Part shown: positions 8,366 through 16,458 of the stretch, in pieces
Layout: each line of letters begins with the position of its first letter
How positions within the stretch are numbered: the stretch's first letter is position 1
Source: JALZVT01 sp964519335
GTDB lineage: Bacteria > Pseudomonadota > Gammaproteobacteria > Pseudomonadales > Azotimanducaceae
Direction of reading: 5' to 3'
Length of the DNA stretch: 42,875 bases
Assembly (NCBI GenBank): GCA_964519335.1
Contig: CAZFIA010000016.1
Coordinates: 1-42,875 of the forward strand
Made by a program: the position numbers and the translations under genes
The notes under the pieces: model-generated
The model's input: the letters and a program-made list of their open reading frames with translations, nothing else
What the model was told of the DNA's origin: nothing
The model's database searches: none

Positions 8366-8442
8366 ACTAGCCGGGACTGTATGTATATACAGTGTAATTC
8401 TCCTCGGCAGGGCGATCGCACAGACCGTATAGCCCGGCTAGT
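8366..8442. repeat. Inverted repeat bracketing the LexA box
   Basis: ACTAGCCGGG at 8366-8375 and its exact reverse complement CCCGGCTAGT at 8433-8442 flank 57 bp that contain the LexA box. With a one-base bulge the pairing extends a few bases further. It could form an RNA stem or be an additional protein site. Confidence 0.6.
8377..8392. promoter_or_regulatory. LexA-binding SOS box
   Basis: CTGTATGTATATACAG matches the gammaproteobacterial SOS consensus CTGT-N8-ACAG exactly, with an A/T-alternating core, and extends to an 18-bp near-palindrome (ACTG...CAGT, 8376-8393). A weak -35-like TTGAAC lies at 8355-8360 for rightward transcription, but its -10 would overlap the box and is poor. The controlled gene is unclear: rightward, the scaffold gap or the 3' end of cysQ; leftward, no ORF of normal size before the 42-residue membrane ORF. 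Confidence 0.75.
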
Positions 8443-8620
8443 TGAGGCCACTCTTTTCCCACCCTNNNNNNNNNNNNNNNNNNNNNNNNNNNNNNNNNNN
8501 NNNNNNNNNNNNNNNNNNNNNNNNNNNNNNNNNNNNNNNNNNNNNNNNNNNNNNNNNNNNNNNNNGGCGATCGCACAGACCGTATAGCCCGGCTAGTTGA
8601 GGCCACTCTTTTCCCACCCT
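8411..8620 (+). repeat. Direct repeat, 55 bp, copies at 8411-8465 and 8566-8620
   Basis: Both copies begin GGCGATCGCACAG and end TTTTCCCACCCT with no difference. They flank the Ns directly, so this may be an unmerged contig overlap rather than a genomic duplication. If genuine, it would be a repeat around an unsequenced insert. Confidence 0.85.
8466..8565. other. Assembly gap of 100 N between identical 55-bp ends
   Basis: Exactly 100 N, the usual arbitrary scaffold spacer. The 55 bases before it (8411-8465) and after it (8566-8620) are identical. A 55-bp shared end is what two contigs of a k=55 de Bruijn assembly would show, so the true gap may be zero, with the two copies being one sequence. 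Confidence 0.95.
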
Positions 8621-8631
8621 TTCCCAAAAGA

Positions 8632-9480
8632 CTACCTGGGCTCCTGATACTCAGGCAGCCGGCTCATCCAATCGTAACTGGCATCGCCCAGCGCCAGAAA
8701 CTCAGGGTTAAGCAACGAATCTTTGGTGTTATACCGAAACGGCTTGCCATCGAAGGTCAGCACGCACCCGCCCGCCGCGGTCAGAACGGCATCTGCGGCC
8801 GCTATGTCCCATTCTGAGGTTGGACCAAGCCGGGGATAGAGGTCAGCTCTGCCTTCCGCCAGCATGCATAGCTTCAGCGAACTTCCCATGGGGGTGCGGT
8901 CGAGGCCACCAAACTCTACACCCACAGCATCGAGGTAGGCTTCCAGCCGCTCGCCGCCATGACTGCGGCTGGCCACTGCCGTCACACTGCTCTGATCGGC
9001 AATCTGCTTTGCCGCATCGCGCCCTTTTAGCATCGATTGCTTGCCATCAGCAAAGAGCGTCGCAACAGAAGCCTGTACATCGCCAAAGAACACCCGATCT
9101 TGCACCGGGACGCCTACGACACCAAGAACCGCCTGGTGGCCGTCAATGAGCGCCACGTTAACTGTGAACTCGCCATTGCGATTCACAAACTCCTTGGTGC
9201 CATCAAGCGGATCTATAATCCAATAACGCTGCCAACTTTTGCGCACCGAAAAGTCAGGCGCTTTTTCTTCTTCAGAAAGTACCGGTATGTCTGGCGTAAG
9301 CTCAGCAAGACCAGCAACTAGCACGCGGTGCGCTGCGAGATCGGCCTGGGTTAGCGGCGAGTCGTCTGCTTTGTCTATGACTTCAAAGTCAGTCTCATAC
9401 ACTTCCAGGATGGCAAGCCCCGCCTTGTGGGCGAGGTCAACAAGCTGTTGGGCACTGGGTAAGTCAGGCGATGCGGTCAT
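8632..9480 (-). CDS. cysQ: 3'(2'),5'-bisphosphate nucleotidase CysQ
   Basis: 282 residues from ATG 9480 (a TTG two codons upstream is less likely; GGAAC lies about 10 bases before the ATG). CysQ hydrolyses adenosine 3',5'-bisphosphate (PAP) to AMP, clearing the by-product of sulphate assimilation; it belongs to the inositol-monophosphatase superfamily and needs magnesium. Visible motifs: SPLTQADLAAH, LSEEEK, the metal-binding WIIDPLDGTKEF, and the C-terminal EWDIAAADAVLTAAGG. The length is normal, with no membrane segment. It is followed on the same strand by an intergenic stretch with the scaffold gap. nudE lies 50 bp upstream on the same strand, so the two may be co-transcribed. Confidence 0.96.
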   Translation of the reverse strand: MTASPDLPSAQQLVDLAHKAGLAILEVYETDFEVIDKADDSPLTQADLAAHRVLVAGLAELTPDIPVLSEEEKAPDFSVRKSWQRYWIIDPLDGTKEFVNRNGEFTVNVALIDGHQAVLGVVGVPVQDRVFFGDVQASVATLFADGKQSMLKGRDAAKQIADQSSVTAVASRSHGGERLEAYLDAVGVEFGGLDRTPMGSSLKLCMLAEGRADLYPRLGPTSEWDIAAADAVLTAAGGCVLTFDGKPFRYNTKDSLLNPEFLALGDASYDWMSRLPEYQEPR

Positions 9481-9530
9481 GATCAAGAGTTCCGTTCAGG
9501 ACTATGGGTTCTAGTTTAAGCAGGCACGCT

Positions 9531-10172
9531 CTAAGGAGACAGTGGACCCGTCGCCTCTGTCTCGCTGTGTTCAAACGGCGCACCGACTCTTAACCTGCGT
9601 TCGGCCAGGTGCAGCGCAGCCAGCGCACGCGCTTCGTCAAATTCTTCACAATCATAGAGCTGTTCGATCTCTTCTAACGGCCAGCGCACAAGCTGTAGCG
9701 GCTCAGGCTCGTCGCCCTGCAACGGCGCGGGGTACAAGTCTTGCGCAAGAAGGACATGAATCGTAAAACCCATATGTCCGGGAGCAATGTTTAAACGCCG
9801 CAGGTAAGTAAGCGTTTGGGCGCCCAGGCCTATCTCTTCGCGCAACTCGCGCTCGCCGGCCTGTTCAAGTGTTTCTCCAGGCTCGGCGGTACCTTTGGGC
9901 AAAGTGAGCTGATAGCGATGAAAGCCAGCGGCATATTCTTTTATCAGCTGTAATCGATTGTCGGCATCCAGCGCCACCACAATAATCGCCTCGCGGCCCC
10001 TCGCCGGCAGTCGTTCATAGGTTCGCTGTACCCCATTAGCAAACTCGAGCGACAGCCTTTCAATAGAAAAAAGTCTGCTACTGGCGACTTCCTGTCGGTC
10101 AATAACACGCGGTAGAGCGTGCATATCTGGCGGAATTTGCGAGCTCTTTTGCGAAACAGGTTTACGAGTCAT
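9531..10172 (-). CDS. nudE: ADP compounds hydrolase NudE (Nudix)
   Basis: 213 residues from ATG 10172. NudE cleaves ADP-ribose, NADH and Ap3A-type nucleotides. The Nudix box is complete: G-x5-E-x7-R-E-x2-E-E-x-G read from GTAEPGETLEQAGERELREE (about residue 95 on), followed by IG, and preceded by LPK. An N-terminal ERLSLEFANGVQRTYERLP segment matches the family's beta domain. yrfG is divergent, and in E. coli nudE also neighbours yrfG-hslR-hslO. Its ATG shares two bases with the first possible yrfG ATG on the other strand, so promoters must lie inside one of the two 5' ends. Confidence 0.94.
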   Translation of the reverse strand: MTRKPVSQKSSQIPPDMHALPRVIDRQEVASSRLFSIERLSLEFANGVQRTYERLPARGREAIIVVALDADNRLQLIKEYAAGFHRYQLTLPKGTAEPGETLEQAGERELREEIGLGAQTLTYLRRLNIAPGHMGFTIHVLLAQDLYPAPLQGDEPEPLQLVRWPLEEIEQLYDCEEFDEARALAALHLAERRLRVGAPFEHSETEATGPLSP

Positions 10173-10959
10173 GCAGAATCTCGATACAGCATTAGGTTCA
10201 TTACCCCACTACAATAAGGTTGCTCGACAAAATTCACGAGAACCATCCGTGCCCCCAGAAACCAATACAGAAACCAACACAGAAGCGCCATCAAAACAAC
10301 CTCTGCCGCTGGATTGGTCACAAATCGATGTCGTGCTTCTTGATATGGATGGCACGCTCATCGATCTGAATTTCGATAACCAGTTGTGGAACTCTTACCT
10401 ACCGGACATGTATGCGCAAGCGCACCAAATGAGCTTAGACAGCGCCCGCGAACTGCTATTCGCCCACATGCGCAAGAACGCCCGCACTATAGAGTTCTAC
10501 TGTATCGATTACTGGGCAGAATTTACCGGCCTGGACATTATGCAACTGCATAGAGATCTCGCTGAGTTGGTGCGTTATCGCAGTGGCACAGAATTTTTCT
10601 TGAAGTGGTTACAACGCCAGCCGAGTCAGACATTGATGGCGACCAACGCCCACCGTTCAAGTCTCAATTTCAAAGCCGAACACCTCAACATGCTCGACTA
10701 CTTCGACGAGGTAATATCAAGCCACGACTACCAACAAGTAAAGGAGTCTCAGGAGTTCTGGAGCACTTTAAAACACCATCACGATATTGACCCTTCTCGC
10801 GCCTTATTCATCGACGACAACGAAACCGTGCTCGACGCCGCAGCGGAGTTTGGCATCGCGCATTTACTCTGTGTTGCGTCACCAGATTCAAAGCGCAGTC
10901 CTCGAACTGACAGCGCCTACCCGATTGTGCACTCGCTGGCTGATCTAGTAGATGAGTAA
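10171..10959 (+). CDS. yrfG: HAD-family GMP/IMP nucleotidase YrfG-like
   Basis: Up to 262 residues from ATG 10171. The HAD core starts only at about residue 53 (VVLLDMDGTLIDLNFDN, nucleophile and acid Asp in DMDGT), then TNAH (motif II), a conserved Lys, and motif IV FIDDNETVLDAA. E. coli YrfG starts about 20 residues before the DMDGT motif, so the first 25-35 residues here (polar, Thr/Glu-rich) may not be translated; GTG 10249 is an alternative start. The family dephosphorylates purine nucleotides such as GMP and IMP. The stop overlaps the hslR start by 8 bp, suggesting coupling in a yrfG-hslR-hslO operon. Confidence 0.9.
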   Translation: MQNLDTALGSLPHYNKVARQNSREPSVPPETNTETNTEAPSKQPLPLDWSQIDVVLLDMDGTLIDLNFDNQLWNSYLPDMYAQAHQMSLDSARELLFAHMRKNARTIEFYCIDYWAEFTGLDIMQLHRDLAELVRYRSGTEFFLKWLQRQPSQTLMATNAHRSSLNFKAEHLNMLDYFDEVISSHDYQQVKESQEFWSTLKHHHDIDPSRALFIDDNETVLDAAAEFGIAHLLCVASPDSKRSPRTDSAYPIVHSLADLVDE

Positions 10960-11344
10960 AGAACTTCAGCGCGTGAGACTCGATCGTTGGCTGTGGGCCG
11001 CGCGCTTTTTTAAATCACGGGCCATGGCCAAAGCCGCCATCGAGGGTGGAAAAGTTGAAATAGATGATCAGAGAGCGAAACCTGCGAAGGAGATTGGCGT
11101 AGGCCAAATGCTGAATATACGCAGGGGTGATGAGCTATTTGACGTAAAAGTGATCCGGCTTGCCGACAAGCGAGGTAGCGCAACTATTGCGGCAACGCTT
11201 TATACCGAAACCGAAGATAGCCTTCAGCGCCGCGCCGAAGAAGTAGCACGCCGCAAGATGGAACGCGCCGGGCTACGCGTTCCAGAAAAGCGGCCCGAAA
11301 AACGTGATCGTCGGGCACTTGCCGCCCTGAAGAAAACAGAGTGA
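10952..11344 (+). CDS. hslR: Heat-shock protein 15, S4 RNA-binding protein HslR
   Basis: 130 residues. An N-terminal S4 domain (VRLDRWLWAARFFKSRAMAK, then AIEGGKVEIDDQRAKPAKEI) is followed by a basic C-terminal tail rich in Arg, Lys and Glu. In E. coli HslR binds 50S subunits still carrying nascent peptidyl-tRNA after heat shock and helps recycle them. It overlaps yrfG by 8 bp and is followed 16 bp on by hslO, the same order as in E. coli, so heat-shock co-expression is likely although no sigma-32 promoter was found. Confidence 0.96.
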   Translation: MSKELQRVRLDRWLWAARFFKSRAMAKAAIEGGKVEIDDQRAKPAKEIGVGQMLNIRRGDELFDVKVIRLADKRGSATIAATLYTETEDSLQRRAEEVARRKMERAGLRVPEKRPEKRDRRALAALKKTE

Positions 11345-11360
11345 AACAGGCAGGCGATAC

Positions 11361-12248
11361 GTGAGCGATCAAATTCTCCGATTTTCTTTTTCCAATCTGC
11401 CGGTGCGCGGTCAATATGTACGGCTGACAAACAGCTGGCTGGCCGCAACAGAACAACAGCACTACGACCCTGATGTTCGCCAATGCGTTGGGGAGGCAAT
11501 GGCCGCTGCAACCTTACTCGCCGACGGCATAAAGTTTGACGGCCGAGTGGCATTGCAAGCCACAAGCGACGGCCTAATAAGTACATTGCTGGGTGAATGC
11601 GCACAACGTCATCTTATTCGTGGCATTGCACGGATGAAGGAGCAAACCTCGGAACAGACCGCCCATCCAGCGCCCGGTTTGGGTGACGGCCGGTTGGCTA
11701 TTTCGCTAATCCCTGACAAGGGAGAAATGCATCAAGGCGTTGTCGAGCTAACCGGCAATGCCATCGATAAAGCCATCGAGCGGTATTTCTTAAACAGCGA
11801 GCAGCTGCCCACTCGCATCCAAATGGCAAGTGATGAAAGCGGCATCGCCGCCATGTTGCTGCAACGATTGCCCGACACATCGCCCCTCCCATCGGGCGAG
11901 GTGCTACCGCAGAAGCAAATCGATGAGAACTGGGAGCGGCTGGAAATATTGTTTGAAACCAACACAGCTCAGGAGTTGTTGAGCTTGCAAGCAGATCAAC
12001 TCTTGTATCGACTTTTCAACGAAGACGACATCGTGCTGTCACCGGCCCGACAGATCGACTTTGGCTGCAGCTGCTCTCGAGAGCGCAGCGAAGCGGCACT
12101 CAAGTTACTGGGCAAAGAAGACCTCACCGCACTCAGCAATGAAACTGACGAAATAGTGGTCAACTGCGAAATGTGCGGTGAGACCTACACCTGGGATAGC
12201 GTAGAGGCCCACGTTCTGTTCGAAGCAAACCGGCCGAAAATGCACTAG
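11361..12248 (+). CDS. hslO: Redox-regulated chaperone Hsp33 (HslO)
   Basis: 295 residues from GTG 11361. Hsp33 is a cytoplasmic holdase activated by oxidation of four zinc-binding cysteines. These are visible near the C-terminus as Cys236-x-Cys238 and Cys269-x-x-Cys272, in FGCSCSRERSE and NCEMCGETY. The N-terminal core (GEAMAAATLLADGIKFDGRV; GDGRLAISLIPDKGE) matches the family, and the length is normal. It lies directly downstream of hslR. A small palindrome (GGACA-gct-TGTCC) follows the stop but lacks a T-run, so I do not call a terminator. Confidence 0.97.
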   Translation: MSDQILRFSFSNLPVRGQYVRLTNSWLAATEQQHYDPDVRQCVGEAMAAATLLADGIKFDGRVALQATSDGLISTLLGECAQRHLIRGIARMKEQTSEQTAHPAPGLGDGRLAISLIPDKGEMHQGVVELTGNAIDKAIERYFLNSEQLPTRIQMASDESGIAAMLLQRLPDTSPLPSGEVLPQKQIDENWERLEILFETNTAQELLSLQADQLLYRLFNEDDIVLSPARQIDFGCSCSRERSEAALKLLGKEDLTALSNETDEIVVNCEMCGETYTWDSVEAHVLFEANRPKMH

Positions 12249-12478
12249 GACAGCTTGTCCAGCTAGCGCGTACATGGGGCCCAAAGATCGCATCGAACAG
12301 GCACTGATGGACAATCCGGAACGAGTTCAAACTTTCGCCAAAGCAGTCGTTAGCTGCTTCATAAATCCCGGGAAAATCAGCCTTTAACCTTACATGTTCA
12401 CCATGCGGGTCATAACCGCCTCTGGCATAATTCGCCGCTCATTGTTCCCTGCCTTCATCCCAGAGGAAGCCCAACTAA

Positions 12479-14044
12479 ATGGCACTCGATACAGACAGCA
12501 CTGCAAAACATGATCGATATACTGATCTCTGCTCCTCAGAACTAGCGGAGCTTGCGGTTTTGCGCGGTGAAGGTCGGTTGGCAAGCACCGGCGCTATTGT
12601 TGTCGAGACGGGCAGCCGTACCGGCCGCTCGCCCAACGACCGGTTCATCGTCGATGAGCCAAGCACGAGCGATGCCATCCATTGGGGCCCAATAAACAAG
12701 CCCGTCGATGGCGCGGTTTTTGACGCGCTGTGGGATCGAGTGCAAGCGCACATGAGCCAGCGAGATAACTTTGTTTCACATCTGCACGTTGGAGCAGACG
12801 CCGAGCACTATTTGCCAGTTGAAGTGACTACCGAGTACGCCTGGCACGCGTTGTTTGGTTGCTCGATGTTCATCCAGCCTGAACACTACGACCCGCACAA
12901 CAAGGCAGCCTGGCAGGTTGTAAACGCTCCGCGATTCGAATGTGATCCGAGCCGCGACGGCACAAACTCTGATGCCACCGTCATGATCAACTTCGCACAA
13001 CGCAAAGTACTGATCGCCGGCATGCGCTACGCCGGCGAAATGAAAAAGGCTATGTTCTCGGTGCAGAACTTTTTGTTGCCAGAAAAAGACGTGCTGCCAA
13101 TGCACTGCTCAGCCAATGTTGACGAAAAGGGTGACACCACCTTGTTCTTTGGGTTGTCCGGAACAGGAAAAACCACACTATCAGCAGATCCAAACTGCTC
13201 GCTCATCGGCGACGATGAACACGGTTGGGGCAAGGGCACCGTGTTCAATCTGGAAGGTGGCTGCTACGCAAAGTGCATCGATCTCAGCCAGGAAAATGAG
13301 CCCGTAATCTGGGATGCGATCTCCTTTGGCGCAATCATCGAAAACGTGGTCATAGACGATAAGAAGCGTATCGCCGACTACACTAATTCTACGCTTACAG
13401 AAAATTCTCGCGCCTGTTACCCACGAGACAATATCGAGCTTAAAGTTCCAGACAATCGCGCAGGCGAACCAAAGGCAGTTATTTTTCTGACCTGCGACGT
13501 ATCCGGCGTACTACCACCGGTTGCTGTGCTGTCCAATCAGGCAGCCGCGTATCACTTTCTTTCGGGCTACACCGCCGCCGTGGGTTCAACCGAAGTGGGC
13601 TCAACAGAAGCCTACAAATCTACATTCTCTACCTGCTTTGGCGCGCCGTTCTTTCCGCGTCCAGCCAGCGTCTATGCCGACCTTCTGATCAAGCGCATCG
13701 AAGAGTTCGATTCTCAGGTCTATCTGGTGAATACCGGCTGGACCGGTGGCGGCTACGGCGCAGGCAAACGATTTGATATTCCAACTACCCGCAGCATCAT
13801 CACGGCCATCCAGGCCGGCAAATTGAAGGGGGCTAAAACCCACAACCTGCCCGGTTTCAACCTCGAAGTGCCGGTGTCTGTAGAGGGCGTCGATGACGAT
13901 TTACTGAACCCCCGCGACACCTGGGCAGATAAAGGCGCATACGATGACGCTGCCCGCAGCCTGATCGGTAAGTTTGTCGAGAACTTTGGCAAGTTCGAGG
14001 TCGATGCCGCCATAGTTGCTGCAGGACCTGATCAGGGTTTCTAA
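12479..14044 (+). CDS. pckA: Phosphoenolpyruvate carboxykinase (ATP)
   Basis: 521 residues; AGAGGAAG lies about 10 bases before the ATG. PckA converts oxaloacetate and ATP to phosphoenolpyruvate, the entry to gluconeogenesis. Key motifs are intact: the PEPCK-specific HCSANV, the kinase-1 P-loop GLSGTGKTT (225-233), the metal-binding LIGDDEHGW, and the substrate-binding RSPNDRF near residue 50. The SGYTAAVGSTEVGSTEAYK loop looks duplicated at DNA level, but its length fits the family. It follows hslO after 230 bp of non-coding sequence that must hold its promoter. hslO-pckA adjacency is common in this class. Confidence 0.98.
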   Translation: MALDTDSTAKHDRYTDLCSSELAELAVLRGEGRLASTGAIVVETGSRTGRSPNDRFIVDEPSTSDAIHWGPINKPVDGAVFDALWDRVQAHMSQRDNFVSHLHVGADAEHYLPVEVTTEYAWHALFGCSMFIQPEHYDPHNKAAWQVVNAPRFECDPSRDGTNSDATVMINFAQRKVLIAGMRYAGEMKKAMFSVQNFLLPEKDVLPMHCSANVDEKGDTTLFFGLSGTGKTTLSADPNCSLIGDDEHGWGKGTVFNLEGGCYAKCIDLSQENEPVIWDAISFGAIIENVVIDDKKRIADYTNSTLTENSRACYPRDNIELKVPDNRAGEPKAVIFLTCDVSGVLPPVAVLSNQAAAYHFLSGYTAAVGSTEVGSTEAYKSTFSTCFGAPFFPRPASVYADLLIKRIEEFDSQVYLVNTGWTGGGYGAGKRFDIPTTRSIITAIQAGKLKGAKTHNLPGFNLEVPVSVEGVDDDLLNPRDTWADKGAYDDAARSLIGKFVENFGKFEVDAAIVAAGPDQGF

Positions 14045-14149
14045 AAAGAGTCTTTCTGACAAATTCTGAAACCAGCTTCTTGAGAATCTGCAATACCCAC
14101 TGCTCCTTAAACTAGCTAGTCTTAGCGCGCCTAGGAGAGAGAAGTTACT

Positions 14150-15748
14150 GTGCAAAAATCGCGAGAGGCGCCCAACCACGGATCCAAGAAAATCAAGGAT
14201 CTGGAAAATCTGTTAGCTGGACTTGCGCCCAATGCGCAACTGCTTACAACACTCGGGCATGGCATAGAGAAAGAGAGTTTGCGAGTTAGGCCTGACGGGC
14301 AGCTGGCGGATTCGCCACACCCTGTGGCCCTGGGTTCGGCATTACGTCATCCGCACATCACTACAGATTTTTGCGAAGCACAGCCTGAGCTGATTACAGG
14401 CGTGCATGAATCCGCTGGCAAGTGCATTGAAGAGCTCGACGACATTCATCGGTATCTGCACGCCAACGTGGGCGATGAATTGCTCTGGGCATCGAGCATG
14501 CCCTGCATGCTTGGCGAAGACAAAGACATTCCGGTAGGCCGCTACGGCAGTAGCAACATTGCTCGCGCCAAAACCGTCTATCGCCTCGGTTTGGGCAACC
14601 GCTATGGGCGGCTAATGCAGACGATCTCGGGCATTCACTACAATTTTTCGCTGCCTGGTGAGTTCTGGCCAGCTCTAGCAGAGGCGCGAAAAGAGACGTT
14701 CACCGAAGATTTTGCAACAGGGTGCTATCTCGACCTTATCCGTAACTTCAGGCGCGACTCCTGGCTGCTCATCTACCTGTTTGGCGCATCACCGGCACTG
14801 TGCAAAACCTTTGTGCAAGGCAAGGCGCACAACCTCGAAGAGTTTGGTGATGGCACGCTCTATCGACCGTACGGCACATCACTGCGAATGGGACGTTTGG
14901 GGTACACCAGCGACGCTCAAACCAGCCTTCACGTGTCGTACAACACGCTTAACGACTACGCGAAAACAATTCGCCGCGGTCTGAGTACTGACTATCCCGC
15001 CTACGAGCAATTCAGCGGTAAAGTTGACGGCGAGTATCAACAATTAAACGCAGCACTGTTGCAAATCGAAAATGAGTTCTACGGCACCATACGTCCAAAA
15101 CGCACTATCAACAAAGGCGAAAGGCCATTAAGCGCGCTACTAGAGCGTGGCGTTGAATACGTTGAAGTGCGTTGCCTTGACGTAAACCCTTTTCTGCCTG
15201 CCGGTATCGACACGATGCAGGCCCGATTTATCGATTTGTTTTTGCTCAATTGCCTGCTGCAGCCAAGCGCCCCGGATAGCCTCGAAGAATCTGAGGCCTT
15301 GACTCATAACCAACTGGCGGTCGTCGAGCGCGGCCGGGAGCCAGGACTTAAGCTACAGCGCGGCGATCAGCAAGTTCTAATGCAAGACTGGGCGCTTGAA
15401 TTGCTTGAGGGATGCGAAAAGATAGCAACTACGATAGACAACGCAGAAAACAACGACGAATCCACTTTTGCACTCAACTGCCAGCGCAAAAAGCTGATGG
15501 ACCCCGAGCTCACCCCATCAGCGCGTATCCTGGCCCAGATGCGTGATCAATCCATTCCATTTTTCCGCTTCGCCATGAACGCCTCTATTGCCCATAGCGG
15601 TTACTACGCGGATCACCCTTTGCGTGATGCGAGATTGAAAGAGTTTAAAGAACTGGCCAGCAATTCGATCGCGGAACAGAAGGCTATTGAGGAAGCAGAG
15701 ACGGAATCCTTCGAAGACTTCCTGGATCACTACCTCGCACTGCCATGA
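14150..15748 (+). CDS. gshA: Glutamate-cysteine ligase, proteobacterial type
   Basis: 532 residues from GTG 14150, with TAGGAGAGAG upstream. GshA makes gamma-glutamylcysteine from glutamate, cysteine and ATP, the first and rate-limiting step of glutathione synthesis. The E. coli-type family is clear from GHGIEKESLRV near the start, DFCEAQPELIT, ISGIHYNFSLP, RFPYG-like LYRPYGTSLRMGRLGY, and YVEVRCLDVNPFLPAGID. The length is close to E. coli GshA (518). It overlaps the next gene by ATGA. The preceding 105 bp hold no clear promoter or terminator. Confidence 0.97.
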   Translation: MQKSREAPNHGSKKIKDLENLLAGLAPNAQLLTTLGHGIEKESLRVRPDGQLADSPHPVALGSALRHPHITTDFCEAQPELITGVHESAGKCIEELDDIHRYLHANVGDELLWASSMPCMLGEDKDIPVGRYGSSNIARAKTVYRLGLGNRYGRLMQTISGIHYNFSLPGEFWPALAEARKETFTEDFATGCYLDLIRNFRRDSWLLIYLFGASPALCKTFVQGKAHNLEEFGDGTLYRPYGTSLRMGRLGYTSDAQTSLHVSYNTLNDYAKTIRRGLSTDYPAYEQFSGKVDGEYQQLNAALLQIENEFYGTIRPKRTINKGERPLSALLERGVEYVEVRCLDVNPFLPAGIDTMQARFIDLFLLNCLLQPSAPDSLEESEALTHNQLAVVERGREPGLKLQRGDQQVLMQDWALELLEGCEKIATTIDNAENNDESTFALNCQRKKLMDPELTPSARILAQMRDQSIPFFRFAMNASIAHSGYYADHPLRDARLKEFKELASNSIAEQKAIEEAETESFEDFLDHYLALP

Positions 15749-16368
15749 ACTTTCTGGCCCACGCTGTTCTAGCCGGAAGCTCACCCGATCGCATCGCTGG
15801 CAGCATGGCTGGTGACTTCGTCAAGGGCGTGCTCTACGAAGCAGATTATCCCACCGAATTTTTGCTCGGCTTGCGCCTGCACCGACGCATTGATGCATTT
15901 AGCAACACCCAAAGTCACCTGCGCCAGAGTGCCAGGCGTCTGCCCGACCAACTAAGACGAATTGCTCCACCATGCATCGACATGCTGGCCGATCATTTTT
16001 TAGCCAACGCGGCTGCCCATGATCCAGAAATCTACCTGAGCGCTATCGAGGGCCAGGCCGGAAGCGCTGAAAATCTCGCGGACTACGAAAAGGCCCTGCA
16101 CCAGGTATTGGTTCCGCACTTCAGCCGGCTAAGCCCTGCCGCAACGCGTTTTTTTGAGCACGCCCAGCGCACCTACTTGTTTAGCAGTTATCAGACCTTC
16201 GAGCGGACCGCGCGAGGCATAAACTACCTTTGCGAGCGGTTGGGGAGCGCGGACAAAGGGCCCGCAATGGTTGATGCTATGGCGGGCAGTCTCGGGGTAC
16301 TGCGTGAGGACTTCGAGAACTATTGGCCTGCGCTTCAGGGCGAGGCCAGTCGTTACTTATCTCTTTGA
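15745..16368 (+). CDS. acpH: Acyl carrier protein phosphodiesterase-like (AcpH/DUF479)
   Basis: 207 residues, start overlapping the gshA stop (ATGA). AcpH removes the 4'-phosphopantetheine arm from acyl carrier protein. The family's opening MNFLAHAVLAG is present, followed by IAGSMAGDFVKG, a GLRLHRRIDAF block carrying His and Asp expected to bind metal, and MLADHFLA. The length agrees with E. coli AcpH (193). Coupling to gshA has no obvious metabolic logic. Function rests on family resemblance. Confidence 0.88.
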   Translation: MNFLAHAVLAGSSPDRIAGSMAGDFVKGVLYEADYPTEFLLGLRLHRRIDAFSNTQSHLRQSARRLPDQLRRIAPPCIDMLADHFLANAAAHDPEIYLSAIEGQAGSAENLADYEKALHQVLVPHFSRLSPAATRFFEHAQRTYLFSSYQTFERTARGINYLCERLGSADKGPAMVDAMAGSLGVLREDFENYWPALQGEASRYLSL

Positions 16369-16458
16369 GCAGTAAATGGCCGCTTTGTGCTGTGCCTAGC
16401 ACAGGACCATCAACCCCACTATTATTATTCGCAACCTAACCGATCAGGACTCACGCTG

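Larger units (their letters stand above)
8000..8631. other. Gene-poor interval with LexA box, hairpins and scaffold gap
   Basis: I find no convincing gene here, and the sequence is more A/T-rich than its surroundings. It holds an interrupted stem (GACTAA...CGG / CCG...TTAGTC, 8180-8220), a 10-bp inverted repeat around a LexA box (8366-8375 with 8433-8442), the LexA box at 8377-8392, and the 100-N gap. A 19-codon minus-strand ORF (about 8286-8227, starting MLAVSKLRH) is too short to trust. The longer open frames across the gap are artefacts of the Ns. Confidence 0.7.

Noticed and set aside
8243..8627. Open frames on both strands running through the N block
   Set aside because: They are open only because Ns cannot encode stops; flanking codons show no family resemblance.
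13580..13609. 15-bp near-repeat in pckA (GSTEVGSTE)
   Set aside because: The loop has the length usual for PEPCK, so this is similarity of adjacent conserved residues rather than a recent duplication.
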